Shown: positions 1-13,300 of the stretch, in pieces | How positions within the stretch are numbered: position 1 is the stretch's first letter | How the letters are laid out: every line of letters begins with the position of its first letter | NCBI GenBank assembly: GCA_963422675.2 | Contig: CAXVYS010000014.1 | Span: forward strand, 1 to 64,000 | DNA length: 64,000 bases | Reading direction: 5' to 3' | DNA from: UBA4416 sp963422675 | Lineage (GTDB): Bacteria > Bacteroidota > Bacteroidia > B-17B0 > Aurantibacillaceae | Translations under genes and position numbers: made by a program | The notes under the pieces: generated by a model | Seen by the model: only the letters and a program-made list of their open reading frames with translations | The model's database searches: none | What the model was told of the DNA's origin: nothing

Positions 1-34
1 GGAAATTTAAAGAACTGTCGCCACTCCTATAACC

Positions 35-415
35 TCACTGGTTTTCTGTTATTATATGTTTACTGCTTCTCTTATTCTTAGTTTGATTTAAATAGCCTGT
101 ATTTCCGATTTTATCAAACCTGAATGATTTTATTAAAAGACCATTTATATAGATTAAAAGCATATAAGAATCTTCATAATGACCGAATTGATTTAAATGA
201 ATTGTTTCTTCAGTTTTTTCAGTATTGGCTATTCTAAGAGGCTCTAAAGATGAATTAAGCAATTCGTATTTGATTACTTCATTGTTTTTTTTCGTAACAT
301 GTAATTTTATATAGTTACTACAAGGATTTGGGAACACTGAAATTGTGCAATTACTTCTGTCCTGAGAATAAACACTTGCTATATAAGTATTTTTAGGGAT
401 ATCACTTTTTTTCAT
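35..415 (-). CDS. Orphan T9SS type A sorting-domain-like protein, possibly a remnant
   Basis: This 126-residue ORF carries a type A T9SS C-terminal sorting domain: the VFPNPCSNYIKL opening (about residues 27-38) is followed by the alternating beta pattern of that domain. There is no signal peptide, since the protein starts MKKSDIPKNTY, and an in-frame TAA lies five codons before the ATG. It also continues about 30 residues past the normal end of such a domain. A sorting domain without a Sec signal should not reach the T9SS, so this is probably the leftover tail of a lost cargo gene. It could instead be a cytoplasmic protein of unknown role. The T9SS-domain reading is fairly secure, the status as a working gene is not. 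Confidence 0.45.
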   Translation of the reverse strand: MKKSDIPKNTYIASVYSQDRSNCTISVFPNPCSNYIKLHVTKKNNEVIKYELLNSSLEPLRIANTEKTEETIHLNQFGHYEDSYMLLIYINGLLIKSFRFDKIGNTGYLNQTKNKRSSKHIITENQ

Positions 416-1149
416 AGTATTTCCGTATTAAAAGATTTATAAAAGGTTTTTATTCACTGTAAAAAAAACATTAAGATTCCGGACATTAATATGATTTTTT
501 AATGGGATATATCTAATAGTAAGAAGTAAGTGTAAAAGTTATTTTCCCTTAAAAATAACTAACGATTTAAATACAAAAATCATGGAGTAGCACCTGCGTT
601 TTTATAAGAATAGTTGAGTGAAATATAGATTAATTGCAAGCGAGAAAAAGAGTTCTTCAAGAACCACAACTATTTACATAGGATCTCAAAATGGTATGTT
701 TGACATCGGGATCCAAAGATATCTATTGATTTATCAATAAAGTTACACGCTTATAAATAATCTGTTTTACGGGTATGAATCCGTACACCATATTAGAATA
801 GATAGATGAATATAAAAGACTTTTTTTTTAAAATCACTCTGTGCAATAAAACTATAATAAGGCCCCCTTTTATCTAATTGTAAAAGTAGTACACTTCTGT
901 TTTGGAGAGCGGTGTTTACTCTAAATATCACGGCAGTTTTAGCAGAAAACTACGTAGTACTTAATGTTGATCAAACCTTATGCACTTAATTATGTAATCG
1001 AATTATTAATTAAAATTCAAATCCGAACCTACGGTTAATCCCAAAACAACTCAGGTATTCTTTTTAATACGCATTTGCAACCTGGTAAAGGTTGTATTTA
1101 AATCGTTAACTACTTTTATTAAAAAAAAATCAAACTTAAAATATAACAG
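416..1149. other. Long intergenic region, no gene recognised
   Basis: These 734 bases are AT-rich and hold no ORF I can support on either strand. There is a short perfect inverted repeat at 652-664 (GTTCTT-C-AAGAAC) and a small CAACC/GGTTG hairpin at 1078-1094. The last 60 bases before the gene at 1150 are A/T-tract rich and presumably hold its promoter, but I find no exact TAnnTTTG box. Confidence 0.6.
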
Positions 1150-1908
1150 ATGAAAAAAATCTACTTATTATCAATTTCATTATTTACAACTGTTTGTTCA
1201 TTAACATTAAATGCACAAACAATTATTGAAGCAACAAATACGTCAGGTATGGGTGAAGTTTTAAATAATAATGCCATTATTTATAAAAGCACAACTCCAA
1301 ACGGGACAACTGCGCATGATATTGAAATAAAGAATGTAAGTGCAAATACTGTCACTTTTATTGTAAGAAGATACGACGACTTGCTAAATACTGTTGTTGC
1401 CGGTTCTGATGAGGCTGCAGCTTTGTTTTGTACAGGTACTAATTGTTATGCACCTACAACTTATACTGCTTCTGTTATTCTAACTCCACATACTTCTTTT
1501 ACATTAAGAGCAGATTTATCGGAAGCTTCCATAATAGGTGAATCCTCTGTTCATTATAAAATATACAATCAAAGCAATTCTTCTGACGAATTTAATGCTA
1601 TAATTAAATATAATAATATTACGTCTGTTAAAAGTAATTCTTCATTGTTTTCTAACGTTTCAAATGTTTTTCCAACTCCATGTGCTTCTAATGCTTATAT
1701 AACTATTTACGTTGCCAACTCAAACAATGGCGTAAAAGTTTCAATGATAAACGCTTTGGGAACCGTTGTTTCAGCTAAATTGGTTGATTTAACTCCCGGT
1801 AAAAACACTCTTACATTAGATTCTGAAAATTTAGCTTCAGGCACTTACTTTGTAATCCTTGAACAAGGGGTGTCAAAGATTACAAAAAAAATCATTGTCT
1901 CTAAATAA
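1150..1908 (+). CDS. Secreted T9SS type A cargo protein of unknown function
   Basis: This 252-residue protein has a Sec signal peptide (residues 1-22, ending LNAQT) and a C-terminal type A sorting domain (about 172-252) that opens VFPTPCASNAYITIYV and ends SKITKKIIVSK. The usual YPNP motif is altered to FPTP. The middle (25-165) is a beta-rich segment with a Cys pair at residues 96 and 101. I do not recognise its family. It lies 25 bases upstream of another sorting-domain protein on the same strand, so the two are probably co-transcribed. Expected location is the cell surface or medium after T9SS export. Confidence 0.8.
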   Translation: MKKIYLLSISLFTTVCSLTLNAQTIIEATNTSGMGEVLNNNAIIYKSTTPNGTTAHDIEIKNVSANTVTFIVRRYDDLLNTVVAGSDEAAALFCTGTNCYAPTTYTASVILTPHTSFTLRADLSEASIIGESSVHYKIYNQSNSSDEFNAIIKYNNITSVKSNSSLFSNVSNVFPTPCASNAYITIYVANSNNGVKVSMINALGTVVSAKLVDLTPGKNTLTLDSENLASGTYFVILEQGVSKITKKIIVSK

Positions 1909-1933
1909 ATAACAACTAATAACTCCCACAAAC

Positions 1934-3910
1934 ATGAAAAAACAACTAATGGCCTTAGCGGTATTAACCGCAGGTTTCGCTAACGCGCAAACCTGGAGCG
2001 AAAACTTTAGCTCAGTAACTGTACCAGGTTTACCAACGAACTGGTTACAAAATAATGTAGACGGAAATACAGTTTCCTCTAATCTTTCTCCGTTAAATTT
2101 TGGTACAAACGCATGGGTTACATACGACTGGTCGCCTCAAAGCATTCCTGCTGCCGCTTCACATGGAAAAGCTGTTACCAGTACATCAAGGTATACTAGT
2201 GCAGGTACTTCAAACGACTGGTTAATAACTCCTTCTTTCACAGTTCCTGCAAATGGATTTATTTCGTGGGATGCACTGGCTACTGACGCAAACAATAGTG
2301 ATGGATACCTGGTTAAAATTTCTACAACAGGTACTTTAACAACCAATTTTTCCACCACTCTTTTAACAGTACCTGCTGAAAATTCTGCTGCATGGAGTAG
2401 CAGAAACCTTAATTTAAATTCATATGCAGGCCAAACAGTTCGCATAGCATTTGTAAATAATTCTACTAATAAATATTTATTATTATTGGATAATATTAGC
2501 GTAATTGTTCCACCGGCAAATGATTTAAAAATGACGACAATAGCACCAACAGGCTCTGCAGTTTGGGGTATGGTTGGAACAACTAAAGCAATTACCGGTA
2601 CTGTCATAAATAATGGTTTGGCTGCTGTTACCAGTTTTACCGCAAAATATTCTGATGGGACTACAACAATGAGTACTCCTTTTACCGGATTAAATTTAGC
2701 TTATGGTCAATCATATAACTTTAGCATTAGCCCATCATTCTCAATTACAGCCGCACAGGAAACAAAATTGAAAGTATGGGCAAGTGTAACAGGAGACGGT
2801 GATCATACAAATGATACTCTGAAAACTTCAGTTAACGGTTATTCATTTTTACCAAACCATAAAGTTGTATTTGAAGAAGGTACAGGAACATGGTGTGGAT
2901 TTTGTGTAAGAGGGGCCGTTTACATGGATTCAATGCATGCTGTAAACCCTAACACTACTGTTTTAATTGCGGTACACAATGGAGATCCAATGACTGTTAC
3001 AGCATATAATGCCGGTATTGGTACTCTTATTAATGGTTACCCAACTGCTTTATGTGGTAGAGCTACTGAAGTTGGCGATCCTGGTGATATGTTTGATATG
3101 TACAACTCTCATTTAGCTGATTTTGCCGTAGGAGATTTAACATTAACTCCTACTTATAATGCAACTACCAGATTAGCTTCTATTGCTGTTGATGCAAAAA
3201 TAGCTTCTTCTTTTTCGAACAATAACAGTACTAATGATTATCGTATTGCCGTAGTATTTACTGAAGATGGTGTCACTGGTACTACTACTGGTTATGATCA
3301 ACATAACTATTACACTGGAAATGCTTATGGTCCTTTATCAGGTGCCGGACATAACTGGGCAACAGAACCAGGTACTGTTGTTGCTGCCAACATGAAATAT
3401 GATTATGTTGCCCGTGCTTTGGTTGGAGGATTTAGTGGTTTAGCAAATAGCTTACCTAGCAGCGTTGTTGCCGGTGCTACAACCAGTAATACATTTACTT
3501 ATACTGTACCTGCTGCTTATAACACAAACAAAATGAAAGCACACGCACTTTTAATTGATGCGAAAAATAATATTGTTTATAACGCAAATAGTACTTCTTA
3601 TTTGTCAACTGCAACAAATACAGCTGTTGGAATTTCAGAAAAATCGTCAGAAAACAGCGCATTTGGCTTATACCCAAATCCTGCAACTTCTAACGTGACC
3701 ATTGATTTAAATTTAGGTTCATCTGAAACAGTTTCAGTTAATATTTATAATGCTTTAGGCATATTAGTATACTCTGACGTAAAAAGTAATTTATCTGCCG
3801 GTCAAAATGAAATTGCTTTAAATACGGAGTCTTTTGCAAGCGGAATTTACAATGTTACTATTTCTACTGCTCACAGTAAATCGAGTCGTAAATTAATCAT
3901 AAGTAAATAA
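1934..3910 (+). CDS. T9SS type A cargo with choice-of-anchor-J and Omp28/thioredoxin-like domains
   Basis: The 658-residue protein has a signal peptide (1-18, NAQTWSENF after it). A choice-of-anchor-J-like jelly-roll domain follows (about 20-190; the pattern NDWLITPSFTVP is typical). Next comes an Omp28-related thioredoxin-fold region (about 310-430) with a WCGFC motif near residue 319, and finally a type A sorting domain (578-658; YPNPATSNVTIDL to KLIISK). The CxxC suggests a thiol or disulphide role outside the cell, but Omp28-type proteins have no firmly established reaction. It is the second gene of a two-gene unit and is followed by a strong terminator. Domain assignment is solid, function is inferred. 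Confidence 0.88.
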   Translation: MKKQLMALAVLTAGFANAQTWSENFSSVTVPGLPTNWLQNNVDGNTVSSNLSPLNFGTNAWVTYDWSPQSIPAAASHGKAVTSTSRYTSAGTSNDWLITPSFTVPANGFISWDALATDANNSDGYLVKISTTGTLTTNFSTTLLTVPAENSAAWSSRNLNLNSYAGQTVRIAFVNNSTNKYLLLLDNISVIVPPANDLKMTTIAPTGSAVWGMVGTTKAITGTVINNGLAAVTSFTAKYSDGTTTMSTPFTGLNLAYGQSYNFSISPSFSITAAQETKLKVWASVTGDGDHTNDTLKTSVNGYSFLPNHKVVFEEGTGTWCGFCVRGAVYMDSMHAVNPNTTVLIAVHNGDPMTVTAYNAGIGTLINGYPTALCGRATEVGDPGDMFDMYNSHLADFAVGDLTLTPTYNATTRLASIAVDAKIASSFSNNNSTNDYRIAVVFTEDGVTGTTTGYDQHNYYTGNAYGPLSGAGHNWATEPGTVVAANMKYDYVARALVGGFSGLANSLPSSVVAGATTSNTFTYTVPAAYNTNKMKAHALLIDAKNNIVYNANSTSYLSTATNTAVGISEKSSENSAFGLYPNPATSNVTIDLNLGSSETVSVNIYNALGILVYSDVKSNLSAGQNEIALNTESFASGIYNVTISTAHSKSSRKLIISK

Positions 3911-3931
3911 CTGATTTAATTAAACCTTTTT

Positions 3932-3967
3932 TAAAAGTGGTTGGCATATTGTCAACCACTTTTTTTT
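3932..3967 (+). terminator. Intrinsic terminator after the Omp28-like gene
   Basis: The 11-base arms AAAAGTGGTTG (3932-3942) and CAACCACTTTT (3952-3962) pair perfectly around a 9-base loop, and the T-run continues to 3967. Confidence 0.85.
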
Positions 3968-4243
3968 GCCTGATTTACAACTGAAAACCAACAAGATACC
4001 AGATGTAGTTTAAAACTGCCAACCGGTAGCATTCTGATTTTCATTTAGAATTTAACAATTATGCAACTACAAAAGCCTAAAGATTGAGCATTTCGATATG
4101 AGAATTCACGCTAACATCTATTAAAACTAATGGTTTTAATTAAATACTTCTAGTGTTTTTTGCTTATTTATTCAAAGTATTTTATAAGTTTTATCTTATT
4201 CTTTTTAATCTATTACCCTACAATTTATCCTATTAAGTGGATT

Positions 4244-4251
4244 TAATTTTG
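4244..4251 (+). promoter_or_regulatory. Candidate -7 promoter box for the adhesin operon
   Basis: TAATTTTG matches the Bacteroidota -7 consensus TAnnTTTG and would give a leader of about 70 bases before the ATG at 4330. I see no convincing -33 TTG element at the usual spacing, so this is tentative. Confidence 0.35.
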
Positions 4252-4329
4252 GTGCTATTAGTTCCGGCTCAACATGAAATGATAAACATTTTGGTGGGTT
4301 AAATATTAAGTTTTTAAATAACAGTATAG

Positions 4330-7300
4330 ATGGTAAAAAGAATACTCATTTGGATTGCATTTTTTCACATCCCGTTTCTTTCATTTTCAACTCATATTGT
4401 TGGGGGTGAATTAAACTACATTTATAACGGAGGATCCAGTTATACTATAAAATTAAAACTTTATAAAGATTGTGGATCCGGTGCTGCCGGTTTTCCGGGA
4501 AGTGTTACGATCAGTGTGAGAGGTTATAATGGTGCTACTTTTGCTACAAGTAAAGACATCACTATTAATTTGGGTACTGTAACAACTGTTCCATCCGGTT
4601 TAGCGCCATGTGCTATTCCTCCTAATCCAATGCCTTGTGTACAAGAAGGAGTCTATATCACAACCGTTAACAATCTGCCGCCAAATCCCGGTGGATATCA
4701 TTTATATTATCAAGTAACGGCAAGAAATCTTTCGTTGACGAATATCAATGGAGCATGTAATTGTATTGGAGAAAGTTATTATACGAATATTCCCGGTACA
4801 TCTGTAAATACAATCTGGAACGAAAATTTTTCGTTACCAAATAATACAACTTTCGACAATGGCACTACCGCCTGGAGTATTACGCCAGGAGTAACCCCTC
4901 CAGCATCTGCAAGCGTAAATGCCAATCTTTTTGAAATTACAGGAGCTAATAATGCCGGAGAAACATGGACCTCTCAGCTTATTGATATTTCATCGTGTAC
5001 ATCTGCCGATTTAAGTGTTGACCTTTCTGAAACCGGAAATTTAGATGCTAACGATTCTATTTCTGTTTACTATCGACTCAATGGGGGAGCATTAACTCTT
5101 TTTCCTATCAATGGGTTCAAAGCTGATGATTTCAATAGTGCTATAGCAAGTGCTGCAGGTTTAAACGGGACTACTATACAAATTGTAATCCGGGTGAAGT
5201 ATGATAATAATTCACCTAATAGTGAGGTTTACAGATTTGATAATGTTACTGTTTTATGCAATGCAAACGATTTTAAAGTTAATAACAACCCTGTATATAA
5301 TCTTTTTCCTCCTTTGTTTATTTGTGTTAATCAACCCTTTAGTTTTAATCACGCGGCTTCTGATATCAATGGGGATTCTTTAGCATACTCTTTATATACA
5401 CCCTATGACGGTGATGTTGGAACAGGCCCATTAGATCCAACGTTTACAGCAAATACCGCATCATTTACTCCTGTAAATTATTTGGCAGGATATAGTACTA
5501 ACAATCCATTAGGTCCAACTCCTTTTGGGATAAACTCTTCTACAGGATTATTAACAGGCACTCCAAGCACTATTGGTCAATTTGTAGTAGGCGTCATGGT
5601 AAAAGAATACCGTAATGGAATTTTTCTTTCTCAAACCTTAAGGGATTTTCAATTCAATGTACTAAATTGTCCCCAACCACTTCCTACCTTAGCGGTAGCC
5701 AATACCACCGTTAACAATGGATGCTCGGCACAATTAACTGCCACAGGGATTTCTTCTGTTTCTGCAACATGGAACTCAATTGCTCCGGGCATTCCAGGAG
5801 CTTTTAATAATTTATTATCCTGCACTTCAGGTTGTTTAAGTAATACTGTTACCGCAAGTGGTGCTCCTCCTGCCTTTGTGGATTATCTGGTATGCGGAAT
5901 TTCAACATCCTGCGCTGGAAATTACATTTGCGACACATTTAGAGTAACGTTTAATTCAGCACTTGCTGTAACGATTAATCCTTTTAATCCAATACTTTGC
6001 TCAGGACAAACTTCCACAACTTTAACTGCCATAGCTTCCGGAGGAACACCTCCCTATAGTTATTTATGGAATAATGTGAATCCTTCACAATCAATTAATG
6101 TAGGAGCCGGTACTTACAATGTAAAATTAACGGATGGCACCGGATGTCCTCCCGTATACAACTCTGTTGTAGTAACCACCTACTCTGTTCCTACAAAGGC
6201 AAATGCAGGAGCCAATCAACTAAAATGTTCTCAAAATCCTCTCGCTACCTTAAATGCAACTGTTACAGGAGCCAGTGGAGGGATATGGTCTGGCGGGCAA
6301 GGAACGTTTAGTCCAAATAATACGACCCTAACTAATTTATTTTATACTCCATCCGCAGCAGAATTAGCTGTAGGTTCTGCAAGTTTGTATTTGACTACAA
6401 CCGGCAATGGGAGCTGTCCTCCAAATATTGATACGGTTATTATTAATTACTCAGGTTTTACAGGTGTTGTTTCTTCATCTAATACTCCTGTTAGTTGTTT
6501 TGGAGGTAATAATGGTTCGGCATCGGTAAACATTACAGGAGGATTAGCTCCTTATACTTATTTGTGGAATGGTGTACCTACACAAACGACGGCAACGGCT
6601 AATAATCTTACTTCAGGAACTTATACAGTAGGAATTTTAAATAGTATTGGTTGTACATATCAAACTACGGTAAGCATAACTGAACCTATATCTCCGGTTA
6701 CAATTAGTTCAACTGTAACAAACATTACCTGTTCAGGTGCGAATAATGGTTCTATTGCTTTAACTCCTAGTGGAGGAACAGCTCCTTACACTTACATTTG
6801 GCTACCCGGTGGACAAACGACTTCTTCTGTTACAGGATTATCCACAGGAACTTATACAACAAATATTACCGATTCTAAAGGTTGCGTTCGATCAAGCACT
6901 TTCTCTGTCACACAACCTTCTCTTTTAAATTCAGTACCCGTTTTTTTAAATGTTGGATGTTTTGGTGGCAGCAACGGAAGCATTAATTCCAGTGTTACGG
7001 GAGGAACTGCTCCTTATACTTATAGCTGGAGCCCTGGTGGCGCTACAACACCAACTCTTGGAGGATTAACTGCAGGAGTGTATACCTTAACCATAACCGA
7101 TGCAGCAGGTTGCTCAAAGGTGAGAAACATTACATTAACCCAACCAACCCCTTTAACCGTTACAACATCTGTTATTGATGAAACCTGTAATAATTTAAAC
7201 AATGGATCAGCTACGGCGATTCCTAATGGTGGTGGTACTCCAGGCTATACCTATGTATGGCTACCGGGTAATCAAACAACATCCACAATATCTAATCAGG

Positions 7301-10300
7301 CAAGTGCAAATTATACCGTTACAATTACTGACACTAAAGGTTGTCAGGCTACATCTATCGCTACCATTAATGAACCTACTACTTTAACGGTTGGTTTTAT
7401 CAATCAAACCAATGTAAGTTGCTTTAATGGTAATAATGCAGCTGTTACAGCTAATCCATTAGGAGGAACGCCTAACTATAGTTACACATGGACTCCGGGA
7501 AATATAAATACACCAACCATTAATAACATTGCCATTGGAACGTATACCATTTTGGTAAATGATACGAAAGGATGTACAGCTTCTAATACGGTATCTATTA
7601 CTCAACCTACCTCTGTTACTGTAAACAATGTTTCTAATCCTGCTTCTTGTAATGGTGGAAACAATGGGTCCATTACTTTAACCCCTAGCGGTGGTACAAC
7701 TCCTTATACTTACTTTTGGTTACCGGGTGGGCAAACAACTTCTTCTGTTACAGGATTATCTGCCGGAACTTACACGACGAATACTATCGATTCTAAAGGT
7801 TGTGTAGCTACTAATACATTTACGGTAGCTCAACCTGCAATCATATCAATTGCTTTTACCCAAACCAATGTAAGTTGCTTTAGTGGAAACGATGGGAAAA
7901 TTAATGCTACAATCGGTGGAGGAACTGCTCCCTACTCTTACAGCTGGAACCCGACAGGAGCCACAACACAAAATATTAACGGATTACCTGCAGGAAATTA
8001 CACCTTAACTGTAACGGATGCATTAAATTGCAGTAAGACTAAAACGGTTACACTAACGCAACCAACCGCTTTAACCGTTACAACATCTGTTATTGATGAA
8101 ACCTGTAATAATTTAAACAATGGGTCAGCTACAGCGATTCCTAATGGTGGTGGTACTCCAGGCTATACCTACTTATGGCTACCGGGTAATCAAACAACAT
8201 CCACAATATCTAATCAGGCAAGTGCAAATTATACTGTTACAATTACTGACATTAAAGGTTGCCAGGCTACATCTATCGCTACCATTAACGAACCTACTAC
8301 TTTAACGGTTGGTTTTATCAATCAAACCAATGTAAGTTGCTTTAATGGTAATAATGCAGCTGTTACAGCTAATCCATTAGGAGGAACGCCTAACTATAGT
8401 TACACATGGACTCCTGGAAATATAAATACACCAACCATTAATAACATTGCCATTGGAACGTATACCGTTTTGGTGAATGATACGAAAGGATGTACGGCTT
8501 CTAATACCGTATCTATTACTCAACCTACCTCTGTTACTGTAAACAATGTTTCTAATCCTGCTTCTTGTAATGGTGGAAACAATGGATCCATTACTTTAAC
8601 CCCTAGCGGTGGTACAACTCCTTATACTTATTTTTGGTTACCGGGCGGACAAACAACTTCTTCTGTTACAGGATTATCTGCCGGAACTTACACAACAAAT
8701 ACTACTGATTCTAAAGGTTGCATCGCGACTAATACATTTACGGTAACTCAACCTGCAATCATATCAATTGCTTTTACCCAAACCAACGTAAGTTGCTTTA
8801 ATGGAAACGATGGAAAAATTAATGCAGCAATCGGTGGAGGAACTGTTCCCTACTCTTACAGTTGGAACCCGACAGGAGCCACAACACAAAATATTAACGG
8901 ATTACTTTCAGGAAACTACACCTTAACTGTAACGGATGCATTAAATTGCAGTAAGACTAAAACGATTACACTAACGCAACCAACCGCTTTAACCGTTACA
9001 ACATCTGTTATCGATGAAACCTGTAATTATTTGAATAATGGTTCAGCGACGGCGATTCCTAATGGTGGTGGTACTCCAGGCTATACCTACTTATGGCTAC
9101 CGGGTAATCAAACAACATCCACAATATCTAATCAGGCAAGTGGAAATTATAGCGTTACAATTACTGATGCTAAAGGTTGCCAGGCTACATCTATAGCTAC
9201 CATTAACGAACCTACTACTTTAACGGTTGGTTTTATCAATCAAACCAATGTAAGTTGCTTTGGTGGAAATGACGCAAGTGTTACTTCATTAGGCTCGGGG
9301 GGAACTCCAAACTATAGTTATACATGGACACCGGGAGGATCGACTACATCGATGATCAATACTCTTTCTGCCGGAATATATACCGTTAATGTGAGCGATA
9401 GTAAATCCTGCTTAGCAACAAATACAGTATCAATTACAGAACCGTCACTATTAAATTTAATTTCATCGATTACAAATGTAAATTGTAATGGTGCATCAAA
9501 TGGTGCTGTCTCAATTTCTCCTACCGGTGGTACAGCTCCATACATACATCATTTAATGCCGGGAAATATTGTTGGTGCTAATTTTACAAATCTATCTACC
9601 GGAACCTATTCAATCATTACTACTGATGCTAATGGCTGCGTAGACAACTCTACGATTACGATCAATCAACCTATTGACATTAGTTCTGTTACGAGTGCTA
9701 CTAATTCAACCTGCTTATTGCAAAATGGTGTAGCTTCCATTTCTGTAACCAGTGGTGGAACACCGCCTTTCACCTATAATTGGTTACCATCCGGAGGAAC
9801 AGCATCTGTTTCAACCAATTTATTTGCAGGCAGCTACTCTGTTACAGTAACAGATGCGAATGGTTGTATATCAACGAAAATTGTAAACATCAATGATGTA
9901 ACAGGCCCTATAGTTAGTATTGCGTCATCAACAAATGTCAGTTGTTTTGGAGGAAATAATGGAGCGATTACGGCTTCTCATACCGGTGGTACGGGCCCTG
10001 CATACACCTATTCATGGAGTCCATTAGGAGGAACTGCCTTAACAGCGTCAAATTTAACTTCAGGAGCTTATACTCTAAAAGTAACCGATGCCTCAGGTTG
10101 CATCGGATTAATTACAAGCGCATTAATAACTGAACCATTACCTTTAACTATTAATATTACACCAACTAATGTCAGTTGTTTTGGTGGTAATACCGGAAGT
10201 GCTTTTGCTACAATTAACGGAGGAACTCCTGGTTATAGTTACAGCTGGTTACCTGCTGCGACAACTGCTACCAACGTTACCGGATTAACCGCTAACAATT

Positions 10301-13300
10301 ACACGCTACAAATTACTGATGCTAATAATTGTATCTCTTCCTCTACGTTTGCCATAACTCAACCTACAGCGGCGCTTAGCTTATCTCTGACTTCACTTCC
10401 TGTTTCTTGTTTTGGTGGTAATAATGGTTCTCTTGCTTCTGTAGTTGCAGGTGGTACTGCTCCTTATAATGTTAATTGTATGCCAGGAAATATTAACGGA
10501 GCTAACGTTTCTAACCTTGCTGCCGGTAATTATACGATTACTGCTACCGACATAAAAGGTTGTTCTACAACTAATACGGTTACGGTGAACCAACCTACTC
10601 CTCTTGTTTTAACGACTGGTGAAATTAATTCTAATTGTAGTTTAGCTAACGGACAGGCTTCTGTGAATGCTTCGGGCGGTACAGGAACTTACACATACCT
10701 ATGGGCTCCTGTTGGTGGAACGACGGCTATTGCAAATGGGTTAATGGCAGGATCTTATTCTGTTACCGTGACCGATATCAATAATTGTACAGCCATTACC
10801 AGCCAAACGGTAGTTGATAATCCGTCGCCTGTAGCATCTGTAGCTACTACTACCAATGTGAGTTGTTTTGGTGGAGCAAATGGATTAGCTAATACGACTG
10901 TAGTTGGTGGTACTGCTCCATTTACCTACACCTGGTTACCAACCGGTGGAACAAATGCTACCGCTACAGGACTTTCTATTGGGGTATATACCGTGATCGT
11001 TACTGCAGCCAATGGATGTACCGCAACTGCCGAAAGCCCTGTGATTAATCAACCTTCTCAAATTTTTGCTACCATCACGCCTACTAATGTCAGTTGTTTG
11101 GGTGGGAACTCCGGAAGTGCTTCTGCTACAATTAACGGTGGAACTCCGGGGTATAGTTACAGCTGGTTACCGGCTGCTACAACCGCTACCAATGTTACAG
11201 GATTAACCGCTAACAATTATACACTACAAATTACTGATGCCAATAATTGTATCTCTTCCTCTACATTTGCCATAACTCAACCTACAGCGGCGCTTAGCTT
11301 ATCTCTGACTTCACTTCCTGTTTCTTGTTTTGGTGGTAATAATGGTTCTGTTGCTTCTATAGTTGCAGGTGGTACTGCTCCTTATAATGTTAATTGTATG
11401 CCAGGAAATATTAACGGAGCTAACGTTTCTAACCTTACTGCCGGTAATTATACGATTACTGCTACCGACATAAAAGGTTGTTCTACAACTAATACGGTTA
11501 CGGTGAACCAACCTACTCCTCTTGTTTTAACGACTGGTGAAATTAATTCTAATTGTAGTTTAGCTAACGGACAGGCTTCTGTGAATGCCTCGGGAGGTAC
11601 AGGAACTTACACATATGTATGGGCTCCTCTTGGTGGAACGACGGCTATTGCAAATGGGTTAATGGCAGGATCTTATTCTGTTACCGTGACCGATATCAAT
11701 AATTGTACAGCCATTACCAGCCAAACGGTAGTTGATAATCCGTCGCCTGTAGCATCTGTAGCTACTACTACCAATGTGAGTTGTTTTGGTGGAGCAAATG
11801 GATTAGCTAATACGACTGTAGTTGGTGGTACTGCTCCATTTACCTACACCTGGTTACCAACCGGTGGAACAAATGCTACCGCTACAGGACTTTCTATTGG
11901 GGTATATACCGTGATCGTTACTGCAGCCAATGGATGTACTGCAACTGCCGAAAGCCCTGTTATTAATCAACCTTCTCAAATTTTTGCTACCATCACGCCT
12001 ACTAATGTCAGTTGTTTGGGTGGGAACTCCGGAAGTGCTTCTGCTACAATTAACGGAGGAACTCCTGGTTATAGTTACAGCTGGTTACCGGCTGCTACAA
12101 CCGCTACCAATGTTACTGGATTAACCGCTAACAATTATACGCTGCAAATTACTGATGCTAATAATTGTATCTCTTCCTCTACGTTTGCCATAACTCAACC
12201 TACAGCGGCGCTTAATGTTTCGATATCCTCATCAACAAATATTAGTTGCTTTGGTGGCAATAACGGAAGTGCTATTGCATCCGTAACCGGTGGTACATCA
12301 AACTACAATTATACCTGGTTACCCTTTGGCAGTAATAATTCATCTTCAACAGGTTTAACTGCCGGAACTTATTCTGTAAATATTACTGATACAAAAGGTT
12401 GTACAACGTCAACTATCATTACTATTACTCAACCACTTATACCACTTGCCACTGTTTCAAGTGCATCAATGGCCAGTTGCTTTGGAGGATCAAATGGTAC
12501 AGCTACCATTACACCATCAGGTGGAACAGCCGGCTACTCTTATCTTTGGAATCCAAATGTTTCCAGCGGACAAACAGCATCAAATCTAAACCCGGGAAGT
12601 TATTCGATAACAGTAACAGACAATAAAGGATGCCAAACTTATACCGATGTTGTTATTGGGCAACCTTCCGTAATCACCGGCAGTTTAATTAGCAATAATG
12701 CCTCTTGTGGTTTTGCCAATGGTTCTGTTGTATCTCAAATATCAGGAGGAACAGCACCTTATTCTTATTTATGGAGTCCGGGATCATCTACAACTTCTAC
12801 CATTTCATCTTTATTACCGGGCACTTATAGTGTAAGTGTAACAGATGCGAAAAATTGTGTTAAAACATTAGCCACAGGCTTAATCAATATTCCCGGGCCA
12901 ACGGTGAACATTGCATCAACTACCAGTGTTTCTTGTTTTAATGGTAATAATGGTTCAGCAACCATAAACATTAACCAGGGAACTGCTCCCTACTCTATTA
13001 ATTGGTTGCCATTTGGTGGAAATACGGTAACGAGTACAACGTTAGTTGCCGGAACATACACTGCTCATGTTACAGATGCACTTGGTTGTCAACATTCAAC
13101 AACTACAACCATTACACAACCTTCTGATGTAAGCATTTCTGTTAATACAATTCACCGTGTTTCTTGTTATGGAGGAAATGATGGCTCTATTTCGGTATCC
13201 GCAACCGGTGGCACAACTCCATATCTATTCAACTGGTTACCGGGAGCTACAGGGTCAACCATAAATAACCTTAACGCAGGAACTTATACGTTAACTGTAA

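Larger units (their letters stand above)
3911..4329. other. Intergenic region: terminator, then leader of the adhesin gene
   Basis: These 419 bases separate the cargo pair from the adhesin block. The first 60 hold a clear intrinsic terminator. The rest is AT-rich without a supportable ORF. The final 90 bases contain a candidate -7 box for the adhesin gene. Confidence 0.7.

Noticed and set aside
2137..2607. 156-residue minus-strand ORF
   Set aside because: It lies wholly within the Omp28-like cargo gene, which has signal peptide, domains and sorting domain on the + strand.
7151..12214. CRISPR-like or satellite-like repeat
   Set aside because: Repeats keep one open frame, encode SprB modules and have coding-type substitutions; there are no short repeats with unique spacers.
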